Positions 8,381 through 17,008 of a DNA stretch of 64,000 bases are shown here, piece by piece (position 1 is the stretch's first letter; each line of letters begins with the position of its first letter). Source of the stretch: Zobellia laminariae (lineage in GTDB: Bacteria; Bacteroidota; Bacteroidia; Flavobacteriales; Flavobacteriaceae). The stretch is from the NCBI RefSeq assembly GCF_009725995.1, contig NZ_RCNS01000003.1:310001-374000 (forward strand). The letters run 5' to 3'. The notes beneath the pieces are model-generated. The model searched no databases and was not told the DNA's origin. It saw only the letters and a program-made list of their open reading frames with translations. Position numbers and translations under genes: made by a program.

Positions 8381-9115
8381 CTAGACAATGCCTCCGTTTA
8401 CGGCTATATTAGTTCCGTTTATATATTTCGCTTCCGCGGACAATGCAAATTTCACAACATTGGCAACTTCATTTGGATCACCAAAATAAGAAGAAGGTAT
8501 CATTTCTAGATACTTTTCTTTTACATCGTCTGATAGACTTTTGGTCATATCCGTATCTATAAAACCTGGTGATACGGTTACCGCTCTAATGTTAAGGCTT
8601 TTATCTATCAAAGAAACTTCTTTAGCAATTGACTTGGTCATAGTTACCATGGCCGCTTTGGTCATGGAATAAACCACTTGGAAGGCATTACCGGTTTCGC
8701 CAACACAAGAACCCATGTTTATAATAACTCCTTCTTTATTACCTATAAATAATTTTAGAGCTGTTTTAGATATAAGCAATGGTGCTTTTACATTAATGTT
8801 AAGCATCTTATCTATATCATTTAAGGACTGGTACATTAAAGGTTTATCTAAAGCAACACCCGCATTATTCACAACACCGTAAAACGATTTTCCCGCCATC
8901 TTTTTTAGTGCACTGCAAAATTCCTTTACAGCGTTAATTTCTGAGAAATCCGCACACAGCACTTCATGCTCGCCATCTAATTCCTTTAAAAGGCTCTCCA
9001 AAGATTCTGGTTTGCTGGCGTGAAGGATAAGACTGTACTGCCCAGAAAGAGCATAAGCTATTGCCCTGCCTATTCCCCTACTAGCGCCCGTTACCAAAAC
9101 TTTCTTCTTCTCCAT
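8381..9115 (-). CDS. FabG-like 3-oxoacyl-ACP reductase (short-chain dehydrogenase)
   Basis: This is a classical short-chain dehydrogenase: TGASRGIG nucleotide-binding loop at residues 8-15, NNAG near residue 85, and the catalytic Ser plus YSMTK (Tyr-x3-Lys) pair near residue 150. The C-terminus has the FabG-type VNGGIV ending. It would reduce 3-oxoacyl-ACP to 3-hydroxyacyl-ACP with NADPH. At 244 residues it has the usual FabG length. Its start codon overlaps the end of the hydrolase gene by one base, showing tight co-translation. The operon position, directly before the dehydratases, fits the reaction order of a fatty-acid elongation cycle. Confidence 0.88.
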   Translation of the reverse strand: MEKKKVLVTGASRGIGRAIAYALSGQYSLILHASKPESLESLLKELDGEHEVLCADFSEINAVKEFCSALKKMAGKSFYGVVNNAGVALDKPLMYQSLNDIDKMLNINVKAPLLISKTALKLFIGNKEGVIINMGSCVGETGNAFQVVYSMTKAAMVTMTKSIAKEVSLIDKSLNIRAVTVSPGFIDTDMTKSLSDDVKEKYLEMIPSSYFGDPNEVANVVKFALSAEAKYINGTNIAVNGGIV

Positions 9116-9969
9116 TAAGTTATTATTTTTGCTTCCTTTGTTTTTTCTAACTCGTTCATGATAATATTATAGACTTCCTCTGATTGCAAGGAGTGCCCCA
9201 ATCTTGAGGTAGTATAAAACGTGGAGTCCTTCCAATTCTCTGCAATATTCACCCCATCCCTATACAGGTTCAACTTATCATTCCTATCGTGAATAACGGC
9301 CCCAGGTATATCAATTTTCTTTACAAAATCTGCGGCGTTGTAATAATCCTGATCGTTCTCAAAAAACTTAGTGAATTCCCTATCGTAGGCTTTTATGGTC
9401 TGCTCGCTAAATCCCAACAGTTTAATAAAAACTGCTGTTAAATCTATTAGCCTGTCAGGAGCACCCAGAGAAATTATTTTTTTAATCCCATTACTTTCAA
9501 AATGAGATTTATAATAGAGTGCCGCTAATCCTCCAACCGAATGTGCTATGATTACCTCCGGGTTAAAGTGTTTTACTACTACATCTAAAGTTAAAGCATA
9601 TTGATAAGCATCAAAGAAACGACCGTCTGAAGCTCCATGGGCTGGAGCATCCATACTTATTACATCATAGGATTTTTCTTGAAGCCCAGGTAACAAGGGA
9701 GTCCATCTGGCTGAATTAGATTGCCAACCGTGCATTAAGAGTATTCTTTTTCCCTCACCTTTCCATCGGTAGGTTTGAATCTTTGATTTATTCAGATACA
9801 GAGTTTTGGTTTCTGCATCTTTTAGAAGCTCTGCATGTTTACTTTTGATTTTTCCTGCCTGTGGATATCTAAAAAGATACAACGCCATACGTGCCCCAAG
9901 TTTAGGCGAAACACGAACAATAAGATTAATCAATCGCCCAACTAATTTGGGGATTTGGGCTGACTTCAT
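9115..9969 (-). CDS. Alpha/beta-hydrolase, first gene of the acyl-synthase operon
   Basis: The alpha/beta-hydrolase fold is shown by LLMHGWQSNSARW (oxyanion hole, near residue 73), SMDAPAHGASDG, and the nucleophile elbow AHSVGG (Ser near residue 143, with Ala for the usual first Gly). The triad is completed by an Asp in AVIHDRNDKLN and a His in RLGHSLQSEE near the C-terminus. It could release the finished acyl chain from the carrier protein (thioesterase role) or act on an ester product. The operon carries no other thioesterase. No signal peptide is evident: the first 30 residues are basic and mildly hydrophobic, perhaps membrane-associating. Confidence 0.78.
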   Translation of the reverse strand: MKSAQIPKLVGRLINLIVRVSPKLGARMALYLFRYPQAGKIKSKHAELLKDAETKTLYLNKSKIQTYRWKGEGKRILLMHGWQSNSARWTPLLPGLQEKSYDVISMDAPAHGASDGRFFDAYQYALTLDVVVKHFNPEVIIAHSVGGLAALYYKSHFESNGIKKIISLGAPDRLIDLTAVFIKLLGFSEQTIKAYDREFTKFFENDQDYYNAADFVKKIDIPGAVIHDRNDKLNLYRDGVNIAENWKDSTFYTTSRLGHSLQSEEVYNIIMNELEKTKEAKIIT

Positions 9970-10443
9970 TACTTGTGATTTAGTCTGTTTGGGGATACCT
10001 GCTTAGTCACATACCTTCACAAATTTAGCAAAACTATAGAGAGTTCCTAATCAATTTTAATATCATTGACCTCAAACAATTCTATAGTAATTTTAGGCAA
10101 AATTTTCTTTAAAATGTCATCAACACCAACTAAATATTATCGAAATATTAGTTTCTTAATACCAATTCTAAAAAATACTGAAAGCGCAAAAATTCAATCT
10201 TTTTGAAGAAAACTATGCAATTTTAAAATACGTTATAATTTGAAGAAAATTGAATTATATTTTAGTAAAGCACATATGAGACAACTAATTTCTACAGAGT
10301 AATATGTTTGTCAAAAGAAATAGTTTTAAAAGAAGTAACTTCAATGGCAACCGAGCCTATTCAATAAAAAAATAAGCTGTAAACAAGCAAAACAATAGAT
10401 TCTAATTAAGAACAGAGAAGTATAAAAGAAGATTAAGCGATAG
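9970..10443. other. Intergenic region upstream of the acyl-synthase operon
   Basis: A+T-rich spacer between the operon start (minus strand) and the end of the FG-GAP lipoprotein gene (also minus strand). Apart from the candidate promoter element at 10020-10027, I see no gene, strong hairpin or repeat in it. Confidence 0.5.
10020..10027 (-). promoter_or_regulatory. Candidate -7 element (TAAATTTG) for the acyl-synthase operon
   Basis: On the minus strand this reads TAAATTTG, matching the Bacteroidota TAnnTTTG consensus, about 50 bases before the hydrolase ATG. No well-spaced -33 TTTG is present, so support is moderate. Confidence 0.4.
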
Positions 10444-11739
10444 TTATTGAGGTCTAAGAAACAATGTGTATAACGTTCCTGTACCTCCAGCTCCACCCCC
10501 GAAATTTATAGCCATGGAACCATCGCTTTTTAGGTCTCCCCCAAAAGAAATGGAACGGGAAAAACGTTCTTCTGGTTCCAAATTTAAATCAAAACCACCT
10601 TCTTCATTATTTATTCTATCATAAGCTTTTACGGTCCTGTCCCCATTTAGATAAAGTACGTATCCCCAACCTTCATTTTGTTGGTTTGCTCCTGTAATTA
10701 AATCAGGTATCCCATCTCCATTAACATCTCCAGGCGCGCACATGGCATGCCCAAAATTGGCCCCAAACGTACCATTAGGATTGACATCTGTAGTTAGCTC
10801 ATCTTCAAAACCGTTTAAGTTTTCAGTTATTTTAGTTTTAGCTACCACATGGTACGTAGTGTTGTCCAAAGAAAGTATCCAAATAGCACCTTTTCCTCCA
10901 TTGGACATAAAGGCACCTACAGCCAACTCCATGTTTCCATCATTATCCAAATCGCCAAGTATAGCAACTTCTCTTCCTCCAAACTGATCTTCATTCTCTA
11001 TGCCCGTTCCAAAACCACCTTGGGTAGAGCTAATGGTTACTTTATCTGAATAAATTACATGAGAAGAACTATCCAAAAACAAAATATCTATGGCTCCGCG
11101 ATTAGTTCCTCCATCATTAGAACCGGGAACACAGGCTACCAAATCAATTCTATCATCACCGTTTAAATCTCCAATTGCAGATAACCCATTGGCAATAATA
11201 TTCTCGTTTTTAACAAAATCCTTAACTGTCCCATCTATATTTAAATGAATAATATACAATGAATTATTAGGAGCTACTGGTGCTGATACCGCTATATCAG
11301 GAATACCATCATTATCATAGTCTCCAATACCTGCTACACCATAACCGAAAAAATTCCCATCATTTAGAGTGTCCGTGAAACCACCAGCCAACATAGATAT
11401 CTTTTGATTAGACTGTACAGTTCCATCCCTATTCATAAATAAAATATACACCGCCCCAGCATCTATTGCCCCATCATCATCAGAGCGTGCACCTACTACA
11501 AAGTCTATTACCCCGTCACCATTAACATCGCCAATTTTATCATGATCTCTTCCAAACCTGTCTCCCCCTTCTAAATTGGCAACTAATCCTCCTGAGCCCT
11601 CATTTAAAGTTATAAAGCCTTCCGGTTGGTAATGTAAAGTTTCTGTTGTTTCCGTCGTCTCTATAATTTGACTTGAGTTATCGTCTGTACCACAACTTGC
11701 AAAGACTAAGATAATCAGAAGGAATGCTAGATTTTTCAT
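10444..11739 (-). CDS. FG-GAP repeat lipoprotein (integrin-alpha-like beta-propeller)
   Basis: At least five repeats carry the FG-GAP/calcium signature: DVNGDGVIDFVVGA, DYDNDGIPDIAVSA, DLNGDDRIDLVA, DLDNDGNMELAVGA and DVNGDGIPDLITGA, each followed by a GAVYIL-type strand. They suggest a seven-bladed propeller that binds Ca2+ and probably protein or glycan partners. I chose the ATG at 11739 over the in-frame one at 11778 because it places a lipobox (ILVFASC) about 16 residues in. It is a single-gene unit, divergent from the GH32 gene. Function beyond surface binding is unknown. Confidence 0.8.
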   Translation of the reverse strand: MKNLAFLLIILVFASCGTDDNSSQIIETTETTETLHYQPEGFITLNEGSGGLVANLEGGDRFGRDHDKIGDVNGDGVIDFVVGARSDDDGAIDAGAVYILFMNRDGTVQSNQKISMLAGGFTDTLNDGNFFGYGVAGIGDYDNDGIPDIAVSAPVAPNNSLYIIHLNIDGTVKDFVKNENIIANGLSAIGDLNGDDRIDLVACVPGSNDGGTNRGAIDILFLDSSSHVIYSDKVTISSTQGGFGTGIENEDQFGGREVAILGDLDNDGNMELAVGAFMSNGGKGAIWILSLDNTTYHVVAKTKITENLNGFEDELTTDVNPNGTFGANFGHAMCAPGDVNGDGIPDLITGANQQNEGWGYVLYLNGDRTVKAYDRINNEEGGFDLNLEPEERFSRSISFGGDLKSDGSMAINFGGGAGGTGTLYTLFLRPQ

Positions 11740-11949
11740 AAAAATATTATGCTTACTCCTTTGACTAGTATTTGTCATAATAGTTTAATTACAAAATAAA
11801 AACCTTAAATGAAATGAGATAAAACACTGAAAAACATATAATTGATTCTTCTCCTTTTATCAAAGCTCCGTCTTACAGTCCATGAACTTTATATTCACTA
11901 AATTAGTATCTTCCTACGTAGAAATTTTACTCAAACTCCAGTTTCATCT

Positions 11950-13542
11950 ATGAAAAACATCTTCAATTTTTCAGTTATAACCCTCCTAACTTTATCTCTA
12001 TTTATAAGCTGTAAGGATGTACCGGACGGTAAGGAAAAGTCTAATACAGTAATCTCAATTTTATATAAAGAAAAATATCGTCCACAATTTCATTTTACCC
12101 CAGAAGCCAAATGGATGAACGATCCAAACGGAATGTATTATTACAAAGGTAAATACCACCTATTTTATCAATTTTATCCTGATAGTACCGTATGGGGACC
12201 TATGCACTGGGGGCATGCGGAGTCTAAAAACATGATTAATTGGGACCATTTACCCATTGCTCTGTACCCGGATTCCTTAGGGCTTATTTTTTCTGGAGGG
12301 GCTGTGGTGGATTTAAACAATACCTCAGGTTTCGGTACAAAAGAAAACCCTCCTATTGTAGCCACATTTACACATCATAACATGGCGGGGGAAAAAGCCC
12401 AAACCAACGATTTTCAGACGCAAAGCATTGCATATAGCCTAGATGAAGGTACAGAATGGACTAAATACGAGCAGAATCCGGTAATTCCGAATACAGAGAA
12501 AATTAAAGATTTCAGAGACCCAAAAGTCGTTTGGCATGAGAAATCCAAAAAATGGATTTTAGCATTAGCTGCCTATGATAAGGTTAAATTTTACTCTTCT
12601 CCAAACCTGAAAGATTGGAGTTTTATTTCTGACTTTGGTATTGAAGGAGATACTAGATTGTGGGAATGTCCAGATTTATTTCCTATCACAGTAGAGGGTT
12701 CAGATGAGGAAAAATGGGTCCTTATTGTTAGCATTCAAAAAGATGCTCCCAATGGTGGGACCGCTACTTCTTACTTTGTTGGCGACTTTAACGGGCAAGA
12801 ATTTAATAGCGATGTTAAAAACCAAAAGTGGTTAGATTGGGGCACAGATAATTATGCATTTGTAACTTGGAACAACATACCTGAGAATGACGGTAGAATT
12901 CTAGGGATAGGCTGGATGTCTAATTGGCAATATGCTCAAGTTGTTCCCACGGAAAAATGGAGAAGCGCAATGACGCTTCCCAGAGAATTGAAATTGATTA
13001 AATCGAATTCCGACTATAATTTATTGAGCAATCCGGTAAAAGAAATACAGAAGTTAAGACAAGATTCCGTTTCTCTAGGTCAATTGAAAATAGAAGAGAA
13101 ATATGCATTACAAGATTCTTTTTCACCTTCCCAATTTGAAATGATACTGAACGTTAATCTAAAGGAAACTACAGCCGATTCTTTTGGAATTGAGCTTAAA
13201 AATGCACTTGGCGAAAACCTGACCATTACTTTTGACAAAAGCGATAGCATGTTGTATGTGAATAGAACAAACTCTAGCAACAACAAGTTTTCTGAAGATT
13301 TTTTCAAAGAGAAACATTACGCTCCTTTAAATTTTGAAAATGATGAGTTGAAAATACAGCTCTTTGTTGATGCTTCTTCTCTTGAAATTTTCATCGATGA
13401 TGGACAAATTAATTTTACGGATATTTTCTTCCCAACAGAAAAATTTGACCAGGTTTCATTATTTACCAAAGAAGGTATATTGAATATTAAAGACTCTAAA
13501 ATTTACTCTCTTAAAAGCATTTTGAATAAAGACATAAATTGA
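11950..13542 (+). CDS. GH32 family fructan hydrolase (levanase/inulinase type), lipoprotein
   Basis: The N-terminus has a lipoprotein signal ending LFISC (Cys about 21), so the enzyme is tethered to a membrane, probably at the surface. The five-bladed GH32 propeller carries all three catalytic signatures: WMNDPNG with the nucleophile Asp58, RDP with the transition-state-stabilising Asp190, and WECPD with acid/base Glu239. A C-terminal beta-sandwich follows (about residues 385-525). It should cleave terminal fructose from inulin, levan or sucrose. No fructokinase, transporter or SusCD pair is adjacent, so it stands outside a recognisable fructan locus. Exo- versus endo-activity cannot be told from sequence alone. 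Confidence 0.92.
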   Translation: MKNIFNFSVITLLTLSLFISCKDVPDGKEKSNTVISILYKEKYRPQFHFTPEAKWMNDPNGMYYYKGKYHLFYQFYPDSTVWGPMHWGHAESKNMINWDHLPIALYPDSLGLIFSGGAVVDLNNTSGFGTKENPPIVATFTHHNMAGEKAQTNDFQTQSIAYSLDEGTEWTKYEQNPVIPNTEKIKDFRDPKVVWHEKSKKWILALAAYDKVKFYSSPNLKDWSFISDFGIEGDTRLWECPDLFPITVEGSDEEKWVLIVSIQKDAPNGGTATSYFVGDFNGQEFNSDVKNQKWLDWGTDNYAFVTWNNIPENDGRILGIGWMSNWQYAQVVPTEKWRSAMTLPRELKLIKSNSDYNLLSNPVKEIQKLRQDSVSLGQLKIEEKYALQDSFSPSQFEMILNVNLKETTADSFGIELKNALGENLTITFDKSDSMLYVNRTNSSNNKFSEDFFKEKHYAPLNFENDELKIQLFVDASSLEIFIDDGQINFTDIFFPTEKFDQVSLFTKEGILNIKDSKIYSLKSILNKDIN

Positions 13543-13725
13543 GTTAAAGAACTCCTACTATTTTCTAGGCACTAATTCATTTAAACCTTATAATTTCTGT
13601 TAATTGATGAGTTTGCTATAATTCGTCAATTAATCGCAATAAAAAACATTTAATCAGGTAAATAATTTAGAAAAAATGTGAACTTTGTTCTATGCTATTG
13701 GAGATATGATATAAATGGAGATTGA

Positions 13726-14523
13726 ATGTTTAGACATCAAGGCAAAAGCAGAACACTAAAACATAATTTACAGATTGCTACAGTTTTATCTTTTGTAGCC
13801 GGAATTGTAAACGTAACGGGGTTTTTATCTATTAAACAACTGACAACCAATGTCACCGGTCATTTTGCGCTCTTTATTTATGATTTAGCTAATATTGAAT
13901 TCTGGAAAGGAACCATCTACTTCCTTTACCTTTTCTCTTTTCTTCTTGGCTCATTCTCATCTAGTTTTTTGATTGAAAAGTTTAGAGCAAATAAAAAGCT
14001 GAATGTTTTTGTTCTTCCTACAATAATTGAATGCCTGATTTTGGTATCTATAGCTTTACTAAGTAATGTTATGGAGCTACAGCACCCTGACGTTATTGCT
14101 TGTTTACTACTTTTTGCCATGGGACTTCAGAACTCCTATGTAACAAAAATTTCCAACGCAGTGGTTAGAACCACCCACTTAACAGGACTTTTTACTGATT
14201 TAGGCATAGAGCTTTCTCAGTTATTCTTTCCCAAATTACACCCGAACAGAGAGAAGTTAAAGTCCACTATTAAATTGCGTATCTATATTATTCTCTTCTT
14301 TTTTGGAGGAGGACTAATGGGCGGATTTCTCTATTCCAGAGCTGATTTAAAACTGAATACTCTTATTATAGCTGCTGTTATTCTTTTAACTAGCCTATTT
14401 TATGATGACGTTAGGTATCGTCTCATAAAAGTTAAAAGAAAGTATCATCAAAAAAAAGTGGAAAACATAAGCATGCATTTCGCAGGTGATTTAATAAGCC
14501 AAAAAGAATACGATGTTTTCTGA
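13726..14523 (+). CDS. YoaK/DUF1275 family membrane protein
   Basis: This polytopic protein has about six hydrophobic segments spread over residues 15-220, followed by a basic cytoplasmic tail. Family signatures of DUF1275 (YoaK-like) are visible: LTTNVTGHFALF near residue 38, and MGLQNSYVTKISNAVVRTTH followed by LTGLFTDLGIELSQ around residues 130-160. The family is widespread in bacteria and its transport or signalling role is not established. The gene is 180 bases downstream of GH32 on the same strand. I see no terminator between them, but a spacer of that length argues for an own promoter. Confidence 0.8.
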   Translation: MFRHQGKSRTLKHNLQIATVLSFVAGIVNVTGFLSIKQLTTNVTGHFALFIYDLANIEFWKGTIYFLYLFSFLLGSFSSSFLIEKFRANKKLNVFVLPTIIECLILVSIALLSNVMELQHPDVIACLLLFAMGLQNSYVTKISNAVVRTTHLTGLFTDLGIELSQLFFPKLHPNREKLKSTIKLRIYIILFFFGGGLMGGFLYSRADLKLNTLIIAAVILLTSLFYDDVRYRLIKVKRKYHQKKVENISMHFAGDLISQKEYDVF

Positions 14524-14974
14524 GTAACTTAATTGATTAGGTTTTAATAAAACTGAGCCGGTACAGTGTCTATCTTATTTGCCGATGTATTTGCCATAGC
14601 TCTTTTATATGCTTGTTCTGATGCTTTTTTTCTAAAATCTACAACTTTGTTTTACTTGTGATTCCCTTAATTAAGAAGTTGATACTTTTATTTAAATTTT
14701 CTGTAATTCAATATTTTTCTGCCTTTCTATATTTCTTTACTGATAATAAGGTTATTAGTATCGAGTAATATAGCCTCGTATTATGCCTAAAAACTCTTAC
14801 CAAAATATTATTCGGTCGATAAATTTGGGTTTTTAACGATTAATTCAAGTTAAATTATAAAGTTTTGATTATTGCAACTATATTATTCCTTATTTTGAAA
14901 GATTTAACTTTTAAAAAATACCCTTATATTTAAAGTGAAAGAGATTCACCTTAAGTGACTAAAAATCAACTTGC
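14524..14974. other. Intergenic region upstream of the interrupted FAD oxidoreductase
   Basis: A+T-rich and without open frames of interest. A plus-strand TAAATTTG (14820-14827) matches the Bacteroidota -7 consensus, about 150 bases before the ATG at 14975, but no -33 element is evident at the right distance. Confidence 0.4.
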
Positions 14975-16045
14975 ATGAATTCAAAAACGGATGACACATT
15001 AAAAATTGTTTAATTAGGTTATGGTTATGCATCTTTGATTGCCTATCACAAGCTACTTAAAACAAACAATCACGAAGATATTCTGATACTGAGAAATGAG
15101 AATTCTATACCAATCTTTTCAATAAAATACGAAGATGCCCGTTTTAGTCCTTTACCAATTTTTCCAGTTGAGGAATCTGAACTTTATAATTCAGATTTAT
15201 TTGATGGTGTTCCAAAACAAGAGCCTATTTCAGTCAGTTTTTCCGAACTGACTAATTTTAATTATAAAGATCACTCCATAGAGGAGGGCTCACTAGCATC
15301 ATTCATGCTATCTAATCAAGGTATTGATCAGAGATTATGTCTTGGATTGAAACAATGGGGAGATTCAATGCTTTCTAAACCTTTCAGTCAAGTTCAGGAT
15401 AAAATTAAAAGACACTACATATCAAAAAGCGGTAATACAAGAATAGGCTATGTAAACGGCAAATCAATTTTTAAGTATGCTATTAATAAGCTAAATCCTG
15501 AAGTATTAAATTACAGCAATATTCAGAAAATAGATATTGAGAAAAAAGAAGTTCATACCAATGATTACATCATTAAATATGAAAAATTAATTTCAACTAT
15601 ACCGTTTCATTATTTACTTGACCTTTGCGGATTAGAACATAAACACAATACTGATTTCGCCAGCGCATACTTTTACTTCTTTAAGTATAAAACCGGTTTC
15701 AAAGAAAACCAAGTTGTGTATGATTGTGATTTCAATTCTGATATTCTCCGTGTTTTTTCAATAAAAAATGATTTTCTACTCGCCCAATTAAGAAGTGATA
15801 AGCACGGTCAGATACCTGTTGAAAAAATAAGAAAAAGAGTTCAAGAATTGGCGCCCACTATAGAGGGGTTAGAATTTGCACAAGAACTTTTTGTGCCCAT
15901 GTGCTACCCCTTAGAACTTATTACGGAACCTAGCACTCTTGAAAGTATTGATAGACTCAAAGAAAACGAAGTAGTTCCTTTTGGACGATTTGGTGAATGG
16001 GGATATTCCGATTTACATGAGCTAGATTGGTCTAACATCTTTTAG
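14975..16045 (+). pseudogene. FAD-dependent oxidoreductase gene with an in-frame stop at codon 13
   Basis: An ATG at 14975 begins a frame reading MNSKTDDTLKIV, then a TAA at 15011-15013, then LGYGYASLIAYHKLL in the same frame. Together these look like the first beta-strand and glycine-rich loop (GxGxxS) of a Rossmann FAD-binding domain, broken only by the stop. After it the frame is open to 16045. Near the C-terminus, VPFGRFGEWGYSDLH resembles the end of FAD-dependent amine-oxidase/UDP-galactopyranose-mutase-like proteins. A TTG at 15035 could start a shorter protein, but that would lack the dinucleotide-binding strand. I infer a nonsense-mutated gene, though a sequencing error or read-through is possible. 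The substrate is unknown. Confidence 0.68.
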
Positions 16046-16192
16046 TCAAACGTAGTAAGCTTTCTTAAAAGGATATTGATTAAAGCTGAAATTAACTAGT
16101 TTTACACTTCACCTATCCATTTAAAAATAGAGTCTACAGAAACTCATATCGTTCCATCACTTTCATCTCCAATCCGACTTCAGGAATATGGT

Positions 16193-16990
16193 GTGGGGAT
16201 TTTCATGACTGTACCTACCAAGTCTGCATTAAAGAAAGTTCTCAAAAAAAAATATGTAGAAGTAGACGGTGTAATTGCTACGACAGCCACCTATATAAGT
16301 GGTGGCGAAAACATTATATTATCAATCCCAAATGAAACGGACTCTAGCAAAAAGTTGATTTTTAACTTAAAAGTCATCTATGAGGACGAGTATCTTGCCC
16401 TAATTCACAAACCCGGGGGCATTCTCGTTAGCGGTAACAGCTTTAAAACTATGGCCGATGCTCTACCTCAAAACTTAAAACCCAGTGCACTTGCCGATTC
16501 CACAAAACCACAACCCGTACACCGTCTAGACTATGCTACAACGGGCGTGTTATTAACAGGAAAAACAGGGAGCGCTATTCGTAAGCTCAATCAACTTTTT
16601 GAGGATAAAAAAGTTCAAAAAGTATACTATGCGGTAACTATTGGAGAAATGCCTCCGCACGGAAAAATCACCTCTCCCATAGATAATAAGTTTGCCGAAA
16701 GTCATTTTGAGGTTGTCCAGTCCGTTGCTTCCAAAAAATACGGAACTCTGAATCTGGTAAAACTCGACCCGAAAACTGGAAGACGCCATCAGCTACGAAA
16801 ACATCTAGCTTCCATAAGCAACCCTATTCTTGGGGATCAAACCTATGGTAAAGAAGGTTTCATTTTAATGGGAAAAGGACTTTACCTTCATGCCTATTCC
16901 CTAGAATTCATCCACCCTTTTACAGAAGAGAAAATCAGTATAACAGATGATTTACCCGAACGGTTTACTAAAATATTCGGTACGCTTTAG
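16193..16990 (+). CDS. RluA-family pseudouridine synthase with unclear start
   Basis: This enzyme converts uridine to pseudouridine in RNA. The catalytic signature HRLDYATTG (nucleophilic Asp) lies near residue 112, and the GRRHQLRKHL motif near residue 195. An S4-like RNA-binding segment occupies the first 50 residues (TKSALKKVLKKKYVEVDG). The frame given starts at a GTG (16193). The same frame is open upstream to a stop at 16097 and reads ETHIVPSLSSPIRLQEYGVGIF, which looks like the natural N-terminus of the S4 segment, yet contains no ATG, GTG or TTG at a sensible place. The gene may use a rare start or may have lost its start codon. It converges with thiH, 18 bases apart. Confidence 0.8.
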   Translation: MGIFMTVPTKSALKKVLKKKYVEVDGVIATTATYISGGENIILSIPNETDSSKKLIFNLKVIYEDEYLALIHKPGGILVSGNSFKTMADALPQNLKPSALADSTKPQPVHRLDYATTGVLLTGKTGSAIRKLNQLFEDKKVQKVYYAVTIGEMPPHGKITSPIDNKFAESHFEVVQSVASKKYGTLNLVKLDPKTGRRHQLRKHLASISNPILGDQTYGKEGFILMGKGLYLHAYSLEFIHPFTEEKISITDDLPERFTKIFGTL

Positions 16991-17008
16991 ATTGGATTTG
17001 AATACGAA

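Noticed and set aside
4254..9969. Flexirubin/dialkylresorcinol or aryl-polyene gene cluster
   Set aside because: The signature DarA/DarB pair, ammonia-lyase, acyltransferases and second ketosynthase of those clusters are not present.
13601..13632. Inverted repeat after the GH32 gene as a terminator
   Set aside because: The stem is A/T-rich with a mismatch and has no following T-run.
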